Assembly (NCBI RefSeq): GCF_903853455.1
Contig: NZ_CAINTR010000186.1
Span: forward strand, 26,953-90,952
DNA: 64,000 bases
DNA from: an uncultured Magnetospirillum sp.
GTDB taxonomy: Bacteria; Pseudomonadota; Alphaproteobacteria; Rhodospirillales; Magnetospirillaceae
Reading direction: 5' to 3'
The notes under the pieces were generated by a model, which worked only from the letters and a program-made list of their open reading frames with translations, was not told the origin of the DNA and did not search any database. Below are positions 42,041 through 50,867 of this stretch, one piece after another (the stretch's first letter is position 1; each line of letters opens with the position of its first letter). Position numbers and translations under genes: made by a program.

Positions 42041-43039
42041 ATGAAGCGCATTTTTTCCGGCGTCCAGCCGACCGGAAACCTCCATCTCGGCAACTATTTG
42101 GGCGCCATCCGCAACTGGGTTCGCCTTCAGAACGAGTTCGAGTGCATCTTCTGCATCGTCGACATGCACGCCATCACCCTGTGGCAGGACCCCAAGGAGC
42201 TGATCCAGAACACCCGCGAGGTGACCGCCGGCATGATCGCCGCCGGCGTCGACGCCTCCAAGCACATCGTGTTCAACCAGTCCATGGTCCCCGCCCACGC
42301 CCAGCTGGCCTGGATCTTCAACTGCGTCGCCCGCATGGGCTGGCTCAACCGCATGACCCAGTTCAAGGACAAGGCCGGCAAGCACAAGGAAAACGCCTCG
42401 GTCGGCCTGTTCGCCTATCCCAACCTGATGAGCGCCGACATCCTGGCCTACCGCGCCACCCATGTGCCGGTGGGCGATGATCAGAAGCAGCATCTGGAGT
42501 TGGCCCGCGACACCGCCCAGAAGTTCAACAACGATTACGGCGTCGAGTTCTTCCCGCTGCCCGAGCCGCTGATCTTCGGCACCGCGGCGCGCATCATGTC
42601 CTTGCGCGACGGCACCAAGAAGATGAGCAAGTCCGACGAGTCCGACTATTCGCGCATCGCCATGCAGGACGACGCCGACGCCATCGCGCTGAAGATCCGC
42701 AAGGCCAAGACCGACCTGGAGCCGCTGCCCGACGGGGTGGAGGGGCTTGAAGGCCGCCCCGAGGCCTCCAATCTGCTGGGCATCTACGCCGCCCTGTCGG
42801 ACCAGGAGAAAGCCGCGGTGATCACCCAATTCGCCGGCCGTCAGTTCTCGGACTTCAAGAAGGAGCTGGTCGACCTGGCGGTGGCGGTGCTGGGTCCCAT
42901 CAATACCGAGATGAAGCGCCTGATGGGCGACACCGCCCATATCGACGCGGTGCTGCGCTCGGGCGCCGAACGGGCCGACGCCATCGCCCGCCCGATCCTG
43001 GCCGAGGTCTACGACATCGTCGGGTTCCTCAAGCCGTGA
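42041..43039 (+). CDS. trpS: Tryptophanyl-tRNA synthetase
   Basis: 332 aa class I synthetase. Signature HIGH-like motif in [17 protein letters not shown] and KMSKS motif in [14 protein letters not shown]; tryptophan-site region VDMHAIT and [16 protein letters not shown]. Charges tRNA-Trp with tryptophan. The stop overlaps the GTG start of the next gene (GTGA at 43036), so translation is coupled. Confidence 0.96.
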   Translation: MKRIFSGVQPTGNLHLGNYLGAIRNWVRLQNEFECIFCIVDMHAITLWQDPKELIQNTREVTAGMIAAGVDASKHIVFNQSMVPAHAQLAWIFNCVARMGWLNRMTQFKDKAGKHKENASVGLFAYPNLMSADILAYRATHVPVGDDQKQHLELARDTAQKFNNDYGVEFFPLPEPLIFGTAARIMSLRDGTKKMSKSDESDYSRIAMQDDADAIALKIRKAKTDLEPLPDGVEGLEGRPEASNLLGIYAALSDQEKAAVITQFAGRQFSDFKKELVDLAVAVLGPINTEMKRLMGDTAHIDAVLRSGAERADAIARPILAEVYDIVGFLKP

Positions 43040-44028
43040 CCCGCCCCACCATCGAGACCGTGCTGAACATCCTGGCCGCCACTCTGTCGGCCATCGCCGC
43101 CCTGCTGCGGCATCCATCGCGCCGCTTCGTGCTGTGGGCGGTGGCGGTGGTGGTGCTGCTGGTGTTCCCGGTCTCCATGCTGATCATCAGCAAGATCGAC
43201 GACAATCCCGATTTCGCCCCCGCCCAGGTCATTGGCGGCAAGTCGCGTGGCGTCGCGGTGGCGGCGGCGCTGGTCGGGCGCGAGTTGGACGTCAACCGCT
43301 GGCGGGCCAACGATCCCTTCTTCCTGCCGGGCGGCTGGCTGCGCGACATGCCGGCCTTCCAGCTGGGTCTGGTGGGGGGAATCGCCAAGCTGACCGCCGC
43401 CATGGCGGGGGAAAAGGGGCTGGGCTTCGGCCCCAACGGCTCCGACGTGGATCTCAACAACGCCGCCGGCCTGCTGAAATATCCCGGCACGGTGTGGAAG
43501 TTCGACACCCGCACCTCGTGGCTGCCCACCGCCTCGGCCGAGAAGCAGTACCGCAACGCCCAGCGCTCGCTGGACCGCTACAACGACCATGTGGCCGCCG
43601 GCACCACCGGCCTCGACCGCCGCCCCGAATCCCTGGCGGTGGTGGTCGAGGCGCTGATCCGCGACCTGGACGACTGCACCGGCGCCGTCGACCACCATCT
43701 CGCCGAGGGCCGCTCGGTGCTGCTGGACTTCACCGTCGACGGGGTGTTCTACGGCAACAAGGGCCGCCTCTACGCCCATTCCATCGTGCTGCGCGAGTTG
43801 GGCCGCGACTTCGAGGCCGTCCTGGCCGAGCGCCGTCAGACCGAGGCCTGGACCCGCATGGTCGAGCAACTGGCCGCCGCCGCCCGGCTGCGCCCGTTCA
43901 TGGTGTGGAGCGCCGCCCCGGATTCCAGCTTCCTGCCCAACCATCTGGCCGCCCAGGGCTACCTGACGCTCCGCGCCCGCATGCAGGCCGCCGAGTTGCT
44001 GGCGTCCTTAAATATTAGAAAACCGTAA
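43036..44028 (+). CDS. DUF2333 family membrane protein
   Basis: 330 aa from a GTG at 43036 overlapping the trpS stop. One N-terminal membrane helix (about 33-57, [20 protein letters not shown]) then a periplasmic or cytosolic domain with [40 protein letters not shown] (shortened) and a C-terminal [21 protein letters not shown]. This matches the uncharacterised DUF2333 family of proteobacteria. No function is assigned. Together with trpS it may form one transcript. Confidence 0.8.
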   Translation: MTRPTIETVLNILAATLSAIAALLRHPSRRFVLWAVAVVVLLVFPVSMLIISKIDDNPDFAPAQVIGGKSRGVAVAAALVGRELDVNRWRANDPFFLPGGWLRDMPAFQLGLVGGIAKLTAAMAGEKGLGFGPNGSDVDLNNAAGLLKYPGTVWKFDTRTSWLPTASAEKQYRNAQRSLDRYNDHVAAGTTGLDRRPESLAVVVEALIRDLDDCTGAVDHHLAEGRSVLLDFTVDGVFYGNKGRLYAHSIVLRELGRDFEAVLAERRQTEAWTRMVEQLAAAARLRPFMVWSAAPDSSFLPNHLAAQGYLTLRARMQAAELLASLNIRKP

Positions 44029-44108
44029 ATCTCCTGTTGCCTTCCGCCGCGCTTGGAGCGAAAACCGGTCTTGTGTAACCGAACGCCGCCCGGCGGAGGC
44101 CAAACATA

Positions 44109-44867
44109 ATGCTTGTCCGGCTCGCCACCATTATGGCCCTGCTCGCCCTGCTGGCCGGCGATCCCGCCCATGCGGTCGAGCCCCTGGTCGCCGACCTGTC
44201 CAACCATCTGGTGGCCATCACCACCGGCTTCGTCGGCACCGACGTGCTGCTGTTCGGCGCCATCGAGGAGGTCGAGGGCAAGAGCGGCGCCGACGTGGTG
44301 GTGGTGGTGCGCGGTCCCCACCGCCCCGACACCATCCGACGCAAGGCCCGCACCGGCGGCATCTGGGTCAATTCGGGCAGCGCCAGGGTGGACGGCGCGC
44401 CGTCCTTCTACCGGGTGGCCTCGACCCGGCCGCTGGACGAGGTGGCGGCGGCGGCGATCCTGGAGCGCCACCAGATCGGGCTGGAGCATCTGCCCCTCGA
44501 CATCCGTACCACCGACACCACCGCCGACGTCGCCGCGTACCGCAAGGCGCTGCTGCGGCTGAAGCAGAGCCAGGGCCTCTACGGCGACCGGGTGCAGGAC
44601 ATCGGCATGCTGAGCCAGCGGCTGTTCCGCACCGACGTGCACTTCCCCGCCAACGTCCCGGTGGGGACCTACATGGTGGAGGTCTACATGATCGCCGACG
44701 GCCAGGTGGTCAGCGCCCAGACCACGCCGCTGGTGGTCAGCAAGGTCGGCATCGGTGCCGACGTCTACGATTTTGCCCACCAACAAGCGGTGGCTTACGG
44801 TATCATCGCCGTCTTGCTGGCGGTGGCCGCCGGGTGGCTGGCCGCCGTCGCGTTTAAGAGGGCCTGA
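44109..44867 (+). CDS. TIGR02186 family conserved membrane protein
   Basis: 252 aa from the ATG at 44109 (GGAGG 8 nt upstream). Signal peptide (IMALLALLAGDPAHA), a periplasmic domain with VADLSNHLVAITTGFVGTDVLLFGA (shortened) and VVVVVRGPHRPDTIRRKAR, and one C-terminal membrane helix (about 228-250). This is the alphaproteobacterial TIGR02186 family, which often neighbours TSUP-type sulfite or anion permeases; none is here. Function unknown. Confidence 0.8.
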   Translation: MLVRLATIMALLALLAGDPAHAVEPLVADLSNHLVAITTGFVGTDVLLFGAIEEVEGKSGADVVVVVRGPHRPDTIRRKARTGGIWVNSGSARVDGAPSFYRVASTRPLDEVAAAAILERHQIGLEHLPLDIRTTDTTADVAAYRKALLRLKQSQGLYGDRVQDIGMLSQRLFRTDVHFPANVPVGTYMVEVYMIADGQVVSAQTTPLVVSKVGIGADVYDFAHQQAVAYGIIAVLLAVAAGWLAAVAFKRA

Positions 44868-44873
44868 TCCCGA

Positions 44874-45037
44874 CGAGCTTCGCTCGGAGGGCAAGGCCAA
44901 GGGCCGCCGCCGCCGCGCCAGCTTCGCTGGCAAACTTATGATTGCACGCCTGCGCGTGCGTGGCGCGAAAGCCAAGGGGCCGGACGGCCCCGCCCGGCGC
45001 TTGAGGGACAATAGGCGAGCCGATTTATCGGGTCGCC
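44874..45037 (+). repeat. Multi-hairpin interspersed repeat, copy B (longest)
   Basis: CGAGC-TTC-GCTCG (44874-44886); GCGCCA (44915-44920) pairing with TGGCGC (44961-44966) around two extra hairpins, GCCAGC-TTC-GCTGGC (44917-44931) and GCACGC-CTGC-GCGTGC (44944-44959); joint GAAAGCCAAG; GGGGCCG-GA-CGGCCCC (44976-44991); joint GCCCGGCGCTTGAGGG; and a bulged stem GGCGA / TCGCC (45014-45037) enclosing CCGAT-TT-ATCGG. Compared with copies A and C, the second stem holds an insertion made of hairpins. Confidence 0.75.
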
Positions 45038-45055
45038 GGTATGAGGAGGAATCAC

Positions 45056-45523
45056 ATGCCGTCCAGCCGCGTCTTCCTGGTGGTTGTCGACGATTCCCCC
45101 GAAATGCGGCCGGCGCTGCGCTTCGCCTGCAACCGGGCCCGGTCGTCGGGCGGTCAGGTGGCGCTGCTGCGGGTCATCGAGCCGGCCGAGTATCAGCAAT
45201 TCGCCGCCATCGGCAAGCTGATGCAGGCCGAGGCGCGCGAGGCCGCCGAGAACCTGCTGAGCCGCCTGGCCGGCGAGGTCAACAGCCTGTCGGGGCATCT
45301 GCCGGTCCTCTATGTGCGCGAGGGCGACCCCCGCGAGGAACTGATCGCGGTCATCACCGAGGAGCCCAGCATCTCGGTGCTGGTGCTGGGTGCCGACACC
45401 GGGTCCAAGGGGCCGGGACCGCTGGTCACCGCCCTGACAGGCAAGTATGTGGGCAAGCTCCGCATCCCCGTCACCATCGTGCCGGGCAGCCTGACCGACG
45501 AACAGATCGATCTGATCACGTAG
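45056..45523 (+). CDS. Universal stress protein family
   Basis: 155 aa from the ATG at 45056, with GAGGAGG 6 nt before; earlier in-frame starts lack this. UspA fold: N-terminal VFLVVVDDSPEMRPALRFAC, central LYVREGDPREELIAV, and the C-terminal ATP-site VLVLGADTGSKGPGPLV...TIVPG, although the normal G-x2-G-x9-G(S/T) spacing is only roughly kept. Likely a cytosolic stress or energy-state protein. It converges on nifW; a 24-bp palindromic repeat lies between. Confidence 0.82.
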   Translation: MPSSRVFLVVVDDSPEMRPALRFACNRARSSGGQVALLRVIEPAEYQQFAAIGKLMQAEAREAAENLLSRLAGEVNSLSGHLPVLYVREGDPREELIAVITEEPSISVLVLGADTGSKGPGPLVTALTGKYVGKLRIPVTIVPGSLTDEQIDLIT

Positions 45524-45534
45524 GCCTTTTTCCC

Positions 45535-45558
45535 CTCTCCCGCAAGCGGGCGAGGGCT
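45535..45558. repeat. Third copy of the 24-bp palindromic repeat
   Basis: Identical to the right arm of the inverted pair at 23815-23947. It sits between the stops of the universal stress gene and nifW and, being nearly self-complementary and preceded by TTTTT, could terminate transcription. Confidence 0.75.
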
Positions 45559-45565
45559 TAAGAGA

Positions 45566-45865
45566 CTACCCCCGCCGGAGTTCGGTCAGCGGCACGAAGC
45601 CGGGCATGGCGTCGCGGAACACCTTGAAGGTCTTGCGGCCCTTGCCCTCGGCGAACTCCTCGTAGGCCTCGATCAGGGCGGCGCGACACACCGCCTCGAC
45701 GGCGCCGTCCTCCAACCCGTCCATGTCGGTGGTGCGGATCAGCTCGCGGAACCGCTTCAGGATGTGCAGGCGGCTGACATTGAGCACCTCCACGTCGAAC
45801 GGGACCGACAGCGTCTCGAAGAACTGCTCGGCGGCGGAAAGCTTGGCGAGGGTGGCGAGGACCAT
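45566..45865 (-). CDS. nifW: Nitrogenase-stabilizing/protective protein NifW
   Basis: 99 aa. Family motifs LSAAEQFFETLSVPFDVEVLNVSRLHILKRF (in part) and FAEGKGRKTFKVFRD. NifW binds NifDK during maturation and helps protect it from oxygen. Last gene of the long nifE-to-nifW array; 11 bp after nifV. Confidence 0.93.
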   Translation of the reverse strand: MVLATLAKLSAAEQFFETLSVPFDVEVLNVSRLHILKRFRELIRTTDMDGLEDGAVEAVCRAALIEAYEEFAEGKGRKTFKVFRDAMPGFVPLTELRRG

Positions 45866-45876
45866 GATGCCTCCAG

Positions 45877-47055
45877 TTAAATTATACTGACCGGTCTGTC
45901 GGCCGCTTCACGATGAAAGCGCCGCAGATCGTCGGCGGTGGGGATGGTCTTGGTGGACGCGGCGTGGCGGCGGACCCGGGCCAAGAGGACCCTGCCCTCG
46001 CCCGCATCGATGTCGAGGCCGATCTCGCGGCAGGCGTGCAGCACCGAGGTCAGGCCGGAATGCTTGCCCAGCACCACCCGGTGGTCGCGGCCCAGCTCGG
46101 CCGGGTCGAGGGACTGATAGGTGCGGCGGTCGCGCAGCAGGCCGCTGACATGGATGCCGGATTCATGGGTGAAGATGTTGGCGCCGACGATGCTCTTGTC
46201 CACCGGCACCGGCCGCCCGGAGGCGTCGGCCACCAGTCGCGACACCGTGCCCAGGGCCAGCTTATCGACGCCGGTGGCGCGGCCGTACAAATGCTCCAGC
46301 GCCACCACCACCTCTTCCAGCGGCGCGTTGCCGGCACGCTCGCCGAGGCCGTTGACGGTGGTGCTGACATGGGTGGCGCCGCCGCGCACCGCCGCCAGCG
46401 AATTGGCGGTGGCGAGACCAAGGTCGTCGTGGGCATGGACCTCCAATTCCATGGAGGTGGCGCCGCGCAGACGGACGAAGCGGTCGTGGATGCCGAACGG
46501 CTCCATGATCCCCATGGTGTCGGCGAAGCGGAACCGCCGCGCCCCCGCCGTCTCGCACGCCTCGACCACCCGGCAGAGGAAGTCGAGGTCGGCGCGCGAC
46601 GAATCCTCGCCGCCGATCAGAACCTCGAAGCCGAGATCACAAGCCTTGCGCACCATGACGTCGATATGGCCCAAAGCCCAGGCGCGGTCGCGGCCCAGCT
46701 TAGCCGCCAGTTGCAGGTCCGACACCGGAATGGACAGGTTGACGGTGGTCAGCCCGCAGGCCGCCGCCGCCGCCAAGTCGTCGTCGCGCATGCGGCACCA
46801 GGCGATCAGGCGGGAGGTCAGGCCGAGCGCGGCGACGGCGCGGATGCCGGCCTGCTCGTCCTCGCCCATGGCGGGGATTCCCACCTCGATCTCCGGCACC
46901 CCGGCGGCGGCCAGCGCCGTGGCGATGGCCAGCTTCTCGTCCAGGCGGAACGCGACGCCGGCGGTCTGCTCGCCGTCCCGCAGCGTGGTGTCGTTCATGA
47001 CCACAGAGGGCATGACCACGGTGGGGGGGGGAGGGATGACGATGGTGGCGGCCAT
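45877..47055 (-). CDS. nifV: Homocitrate synthase NifV
   Basis: 392 aa, DRE-TIM metallolyase. Condenses acetyl-CoA and 2-oxoglutarate to homocitrate, the organic ligand of FeMo-co. Motifs: [18 protein letters not shown] with metal-binding Asp, [18 protein letters not shown] with the His-x-His pair and [26 protein letters not shown]. The start at 47055 has GAGG 8 nt before; the coding strand then has a run of nine C (plus-strand G at 47023-47031) in an Ile-Pro-rich leader, and an in-frame ATG at 47013 lies past it. 10 bp after iscA. Confidence 0.95.
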   Translation of the reverse strand: MAATIVIPPPPTVVMPSVVMNDTTLRDGEQTAGVAFRLDEKLAIATALAAAGVPEIEVGIPAMGEDEQAGIRAVAALGLTSRLIAWCRMRDDDLAAAAACGLTTVNLSIPVSDLQLAAKLGRDRAWALGHIDVMVRKACDLGFEVLIGGEDSSRADLDFLCRVVEACETAGARRFRFADTMGIMEPFGIHDRFVRLRGATSMELEVHAHDDLGLATANSLAAVRGGATHVSTTVNGLGERAGNAPLEEVVVALEHLYGRATGVDKLALGTVSRLVADASGRPVPVDKSIVGANIFTHESGIHVSGLLRDRRTYQSLDPAELGRDHRVVLGKHSGLTSVLHACREIGLDIDAGEGRVLLARVRRHAASTKTIPTADDLRRFHREAADRPVSII

Positions 47056-47065
47056 CGCCGTTGCC

Positions 47066-47392
47066 TCAGCCGCAGGTCTTGGAAGCGCAGGAACACCCGC
47101 CGCCGACGGGGGGCGGGGTGTTCGGGTTGTCGAACACGAAGCCGGTGCCCATGGAGGAATTGTCCACGTAGTCCATGGTGGCGCCGGTCAGCCACAGGGC
47201 CGAGGACGGATCGACGAAGACCTTGACGTCGGCGAAGTCGAGCACCTGGTCGTCCTCGGCGGCGGCTTCCTCCAGCCCCATATTGTAGGAGAAGCCGGAG
47301 CAGCCCTTCTGCACCATGATGCGCAGACCCTTGTATTCACCGTTGCAAACGTCGCGGATAACTTCGACGGCCTTGTCGGTCAGGTTCAACAT
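47066..47392 (-). CDS. IscA/HesB-type Fe-S assembly protein of the nif cluster
   Basis: 108 aa A-type carrier. Begins [16 protein letters not shown], with conserved [15 protein letters not shown] (first Cys ligand) and [22 protein letters not shown] at the end, where the family C-G-C motif is C-S-C. nif-linked IscA proteins carry iron or Fe-S clusters for nitrogenase assembly. It is the first gene behind its own sigma-54 promoter at 47438-47453, followed by nifV and nifW. Confidence 0.9.
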   Translation of the reverse strand: MLNLTDKAVEVIRDVCNGEYKGLRIMVQKGCSGFSYNMGLEEAAAEDDQVLDFADVKVFVDPSSALWLTGATMDYVDNSSMGTGFVFDNPNTPPPVGGGCSCASKTCG

Positions 47393-47437
47393 GACGGGGT
47401 CCTCCTTGCCTGCGAATAATCCCTGAAGAGAGACATA

Positions 47438-47453
47438 GCAAGGGGGATGCCAG
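47438..47453 (-). promoter_or_regulatory. Internal sigma-54 promoter of iscA-nifV-nifW
   Basis: On the minus strand TGGCAT-CCCCC-TTGCT is a full match to TGGCAY-N5-TTGCW. It lies 46 bp before the iscA ATG and directly after the nifQ stop at 47457. Confidence 0.88.
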
Positions 47454-47456
47454 ATG

Positions 47457-48116
47457 CTAACCTATTGAAATTACGCCATTGTTCGCAAAGTCCAGTCCCG
47501 ACGGAACCGAACAATGTCGGGTTTGCGACAGGTTGGCATCGGCCAGGAAGGACGGACCGTCCTCGGCACCAAAGCACAGAGCGGCATCGGTGCAGACCTC
47601 GCAATTGGGCGACTTGCAGATCACCACGCCTTCCCGCTGGCAGAGTTCGCGATAGAAGAACTTCTTCCACTTCATGTCGCGATGGTTCAGCTCGGCCAGA
47701 CCGAGGAAATGACGCCGCATCAGCCCCGACAGGTCGGCGCGGCCGGTGAGCCCCAGGTCCTGCCACAGATGGTTGGAGCCCAGCGAGCGGCGGGCGACCA
47801 CATGGGCCAGCCACTCCTCCTCCAGCAGGCCGCGGGTGCGGAACTCCAGCAGCAGGGCGCGCAGGTCGGGCTCTTCAGGGGCGAGGGGCTCGTCCTCGCG
47901 GCCGGTGCGCGACAGACCCGACAACAGACCCGGCGCATGGGGGAAATAGCGCCCCACCAAGGCGGCGAGGTCCTCCGACGACAGGCCAAGCCCCCGGGTC
48001 AGGGGCTCGGCCGTCGTTTCCAGCGCGATGGCGATGGCGCAGGCGAACAGGTGGCGGTCGAACGGGTCGCCGCAGACGGAACCGGCCATCAGCCGACTGT
48101 AAAGGTCAGGTGCCAT
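47457..48116 (-). CDS. nifQ: Molybdenum-delivery protein NifQ
   Basis: 219 aa. The key motif C-x4-C-x2-C-x5-C is present near the C-terminus (CKSPNCEVCTDAALC), as are NHLWQDLGLTGRADLSGLM and FLGLAELNHRDMKWKKF (both typical). NifQ binds a [Mo-3Fe-4S] cluster and gives molybdenum to NifEN/NifH during FeMo-co synthesis. GGAGG precedes the ATG. The last 30 or so residues after the motif are not conserved; the DNA for them also holds a NifA site. Follows fdxB across a solo palindromic repeat. Confidence 0.94.
   Translation of the reverse strand: MAPDLYSRLMAGSVCGDPFDRHLFACAIAIALETTAEPLTRGLGLSSEDLAALVGRYFPHAPGLLSGLSRTGREDEPLAPEEPDLRALLLEFRTRGLLEEEWLAHVVARRSLGSNHLWQDLGLTGRADLSGLMRRHFLGLAELNHRDMKWKKFFYRELCQREGVVICKSPNCEVCTDAALCFGAEDGPSFLADANLSQTRHCSVPSGLDFANNGVISIG
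47515..47530 (-). promoter_or_regulatory. NifA upstream activator site inside the 3' end of nifQ
   Basis: TGT-N10-ACA, exact, on the reading frame of nifQ and 62 bp upstream of the -24 element of the internal promoter. Site and promoter together allow NifA to drive iscA-nifV-nifW separately from nifE. Confidence 0.78.
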
Positions 48117-48145
48117 GGCGTCGTCCTCCTGTTCGAGTCCTCCTC

Positions 48146-48171
48146 GTCACCCCCGCTTGCGCGGGAATGAC
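48146..48171. repeat. Solo REP-type palindrome between fdxB and nifQ
   Basis: GTCACCCCCGC-TTGC-GCGGGAATGAC is a hybrid of the two palindromes in the composite element at 8465-8570: one half from each. It sits 22 bp after the fdxB stop. Confidence 0.75.
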
Positions 48172-48193
48172 GATGAAAGAGTGGGCTTGCCTG

Positions 48194-48493
48194 TTACGCC
48201 GGGATCGGCTCGTGGGTCTGGGCCTTGGAGCCGCACACGGCCAGGCACGAGCCACAGCCGATGCAGGCGCCGGCATTGCCGAGGATCATGATCTTGCGCT
48301 CGAACTCCTCGTCCTCGTCTTCCAGCGGATCGACATGCTCGCCATCCTCGGTGAGGCCCATCAGCTTCATGACCCCTTGGGTGCAGACCTTGAAGCAGCG
48401 GCCACAGCCGATGCACAGTTCCTCGGAAATGGCGGTGAGGTACTTGGGAATCCAGACGCTGCCGTCGCGGGTGGTAAATTGGCGAAAAGACAT
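48194..48493 (-). CDS. fdxB: Ferredoxin III, nif-specific (2[4Fe-4S])
   Basis: 99 aa from the ATG at 48493. Two full cluster motifs, CIGCGRCFKVC (about 27-37) and CIGCGSCLAVC (about 77-87), separated by an acidic insert (GEHVDPLEDEDEEFERK). The typical N-terminus SFRQFTTRDGSVWIPKYL identifies the nif-specific ferredoxin III family found after nifX. Likely electron donor in FeMo-co assembly or to nitrogenase. 32 bp after the NifX-associated gene. Confidence 0.93.
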   Translation of the reverse strand: MSFRQFTTRDGSVWIPKYLTAISEELCIGCGRCFKVCTQGVMKLMGLTEDGEHVDPLEDEDEEFERKIMILGNAGACIGCGSCLAVCGSKAQTHEPIPA

Positions 48494-48525
48494 GGAACTC
48501 TCCCTCTTTCTCGTGGGGTGTTGAA

Positions 48526-48975
48526 TCAGGCGGCGGTGGCGGCAACCTGGGGGAATTTCTCGATGGCGGCGACGCCGTCCTCGATGATCTTGCCGGCCTT
48601 CTCGATCAGGGCCTCGACACTGTCGAAGCCGAAGCGGTGAAGGTCGCGCAGATAGGCGTTGATCACCACCAGCCGGCCGGAGGTCAGCAGCATGCGGCCC
48701 CAGCCTTCGTGGTTGATCTTCATGATCGGCGAACAGGCGCAGCCGGTGCGCTTCTCGATGGCCATGCCGATGCAGTTGTAGAACAGCTCCAGCCGCCACA
48801 GGATGTCGGGGTCGGGATCGCCGATCAGCGGGATCTCGCGACGCTGCTCCTTGGTGACGATGAAGGGTTCGATGACCTCCTCGTCGGTCACGGTCTCCCA
48901 GGCGCCGCTGCTGTCATGGGCGCGGATCAGCATCAGCAGGGACTTGATGAACGGATCGGCATAAACGTCGGCCAT
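48526..48975 (-). CDS. NifX-associated protein (DUF269)
   Basis: 149 aa from the ATG at 48975 (AAGGAGA before). Family motifs: DPFIKSLLMLIRAHD, VIEPFIVTKEQRREIPLIGDPDPD (part), YNCIGMAIEKRTG, INHEGWGRMLLTSGRLVV. Nearly always sits between nifX and a ferredoxin gene; function is not defined. Start 51 bp after the nifX stop. Confidence 0.92.
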   Translation of the reverse strand: MADVYADPFIKSLLMLIRAHDSSGAWETVTDEEVIEPFIVTKEQRREIPLIGDPDPDILWRLELFYNCIGMAIEKRTGCACSPIMKINHEGWGRMLLTSGRLVVINAYLRDLHRFGFDSVEALIEKAGKIIEDGVAAIEKFPQVAATAA

Positions 48976-49026
48976 GGCCGTTCTCCTTAAAAGTTTCAGT
49001 CTCAACGGCCATTGGCCTCGTCGAGG

Positions 49027-49440
49027 TCATTCGTCGATGAAGCGCTCGTCGCCGGCCTCGCCGTCGCGCATGGCCTTGCGCAGCCAGGGCGGCGGATTGC
49101 CCTTCAGCATGGTGCGGACCCGCTCGATCACGTCGGCGATGGCCTCGTCGGCCGGCAGCTTGATGGGGTGGACGTTGGCGCGCACCACGCGGGCCGCCGC
49201 CGGGCCGCCGATGGCGCGGCAGAACAACAGCGCGGAACCTTGCAACGCGCCGATCTTGGCCGACAAGCGGTCCTCGCCGTCTTCCTTGTGGTTGCCGTCC
49301 TCGGCGCTGACATTGTCGAACTGGACGGCTTCGAGGAAGGTGTGCCCCTCCGGCCCCACGTCGTAGAACATGAAGGTCTTGGCGCTGGCGAAATGGGCAT
49401 CGACGCGATGGCGATCCTGGGTGGCGACGGCGATTCTCAT
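49027..49440 (-). CDS. nifX: FeMo-cofactor carrier NifX
   Basis: 137 aa from the ATG at 49440, which has AAAGGAGG upstream; the open frame extends to 49518, overlapping nifN, without support. Dinitrogenase-iron-molybdenum-cofactor fold: MRIAVATQDRHRVDAHFASAKTF (shortened), CRAIGGPAAARVVRANVHPIKL. Carries NifB-co and VK-cluster between NifB and NifEN. The C-terminal WLRKAM is family-typical. Confidence 0.94.
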   Translation of the reverse strand: MRIAVATQDRHRVDAHFASAKTFMFYDVGPEGHTFLEAVQFDNVSAEDGNHKEDGEDRLSAKIGALQGSALLFCRAIGGPAAARVVRANVHPIKLPADEAIADVIERVRTMLKGNPPPWLRKAMRDGEAGDERFIDE

Positions 49441-49489
49441 GTGACCTCCTTTGAGTCGCGGCGGGCGGCCGCTGTGATGTTCAGCCGGA

Positions 49490-50863
49490 TCAACCAGCCG
49501 CAGCCGCCGAGTGGTCATGATGGTGCTCCGAGGAAGAAGCGTGACCCGAGGAAGAAGCGTGGCCTGGCCGCTCCATCAGGATGTTGCCGAGCTGGGTGAT
49601 CAGATCGCGGGTGCCGCGATAGCCGGCGCTGACCAGATGGGCGGCGCCCAGGCGGTCGAACACCGGAAATCCGGCCCGGAACAACGGAATGCCGTGGCGG
49701 ACCGACACCTGGCGGGCATTGGAATTGGCGATGATCAGGTCGCAGCCGCCGGCCTCCAGGATCTGGTCCTCCAGGTCCTCGAAATCGCCGACCACCACCC
49801 GCTCGGTCTTCAGCTCGGCCAGCATGGGCACCGCCTGGGTGGTGACGGCGGCGGCGATGGTCGCCCCCATATCAGCGGCCAGCTTGCCCATGGTCCACAC
49901 CAGGGCCGGTTCGCCGGCGATGGCCAGCGAGCGGCCGCCGAAATAGAAGTGGCCGTCCAGCATAGCGTCCACCAGCTGCGAGCGGGCACGCCGCTGCCGC
50001 GCCGGCACCGGCACCCCGGCCACGGTGGACAGCGACACCATCAGGCGGTCCACCGCCTCCAGCCCGGTCACCCGGTCCAGCACCAGCGACGGCACCCCGG
50101 TCTTGTCCTGCAAGGTCTTGGCGGCGATGCGCATGTGTTCGCCGATGGCGATGGTCAGCTTGGAGCGGCCCATCTCGCGCACCGCAGCCACGCTGGTGCC
50201 GCCCAGGGTGGTGGGGGTGTAGGCGTCGGGAACGTGACCGTCCAGCGAGTCGGACAGGTCGGGCAGCACCACCGCTTCCAGGCCGAACTCGGCGATGATG
50301 TCCTTCAGCGCCTCCACGTCGCCGGGAGTCAGATGGCAGCCCGGCAGCAGATTGACCCGGTTCAGCGTACTCTGGCCCTGGGCCGGCACCACCAGTTGGC
50401 GGATCATGGCGGTCACCGCCTTGCCCCAGCCGGTTTCCAGCGAGCCGGCGAAGTCCGGCGCGCTGACATCGACCACGGCAATGTCGTTCAGTTCCTTGTT
50501 GCGGGCGCGGATGGCCTTGACGTCGCCGGCCATGTCCTCGCCGCGCGTCTCGGTCAGGGCGGTGGAAATCAGGCCGATGATCTCGGGCTTGGCGCGCTTG
50601 GCGATGTTGAGCAGGCCCTGCTCCACCTGATCCATGCCACCCAGGATGGTGCTGATCTCGTTCATGGCGGTGGTCTGGAGCGGAATGGCCTCGCGGAAGT
50701 GCCGCACCATCATCACCAGGGCGAAGGCGGTGCAGCCCTGGCTGCCGTGGAACATGGGCAGGCAGCCCTTCATGCCCATGAAGGCCAGCGAGGCGCCCAG
50801 CGGCGCGCTGATCTTGAGCGGACTGGTCGACAACGCCTTGTTGTGATCAACGATAAGCGCCAT
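49490..50863 (-). CDS. nifN: Nitrogenase cofactor scaffold subunit NifN
   Basis: 457 aa from the ATG at 50863, 4 bp after the nifE stop, with GAGGAA upstream. Homolog of NifK: PLGASLAFMGMKGCLPMFHGSQGCTAFA (shortened) with the cluster Cys, TALTETRGEDMAGD, LLPGCHLTPGDVE. With NifE it forms the NifEN tetramer on which NifB-co becomes FeMo-co. The last 24 residues are a non-family tail, GHASSSGHASSS then HHHDH, coded by a tandem 18-bp repeat (49528-49561). Confidence 0.96.
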   Translation of the reverse strand: MALIVDHNKALSTSPLKISAPLGASLAFMGMKGCLPMFHGSQGCTAFALVMMVRHFREAIPLQTTAMNEISTILGGMDQVEQGLLNIAKRAKPEIIGLISTALTETRGEDMAGDVKAIRARNKELNDIAVVDVSAPDFAGSLETGWGKAVTAMIRQLVVPAQGQSTLNRVNLLPGCHLTPGDVEALKDIIAEFGLEAVVLPDLSDSLDGHVPDAYTPTTLGGTSVAAVREMGRSKLTIAIGEHMRIAAKTLQDKTGVPSLVLDRVTGLEAVDRLMVSLSTVAGVPVPARQRRARSQLVDAMLDGHFYFGGRSLAIAGEPALVWTMGKLAADMGATIAAAVTTQAVPMLAELKTERVVVGDFEDLEDQILEAGGCDLIIANSNARQVSVRHGIPLFRAGFPVFDRLGAAHLVSAGYRGTRDLITQLGNILMERPGHASSSGHASSSEHHHDHSAAAAG

Positions 50864-50867
50864 GGCC

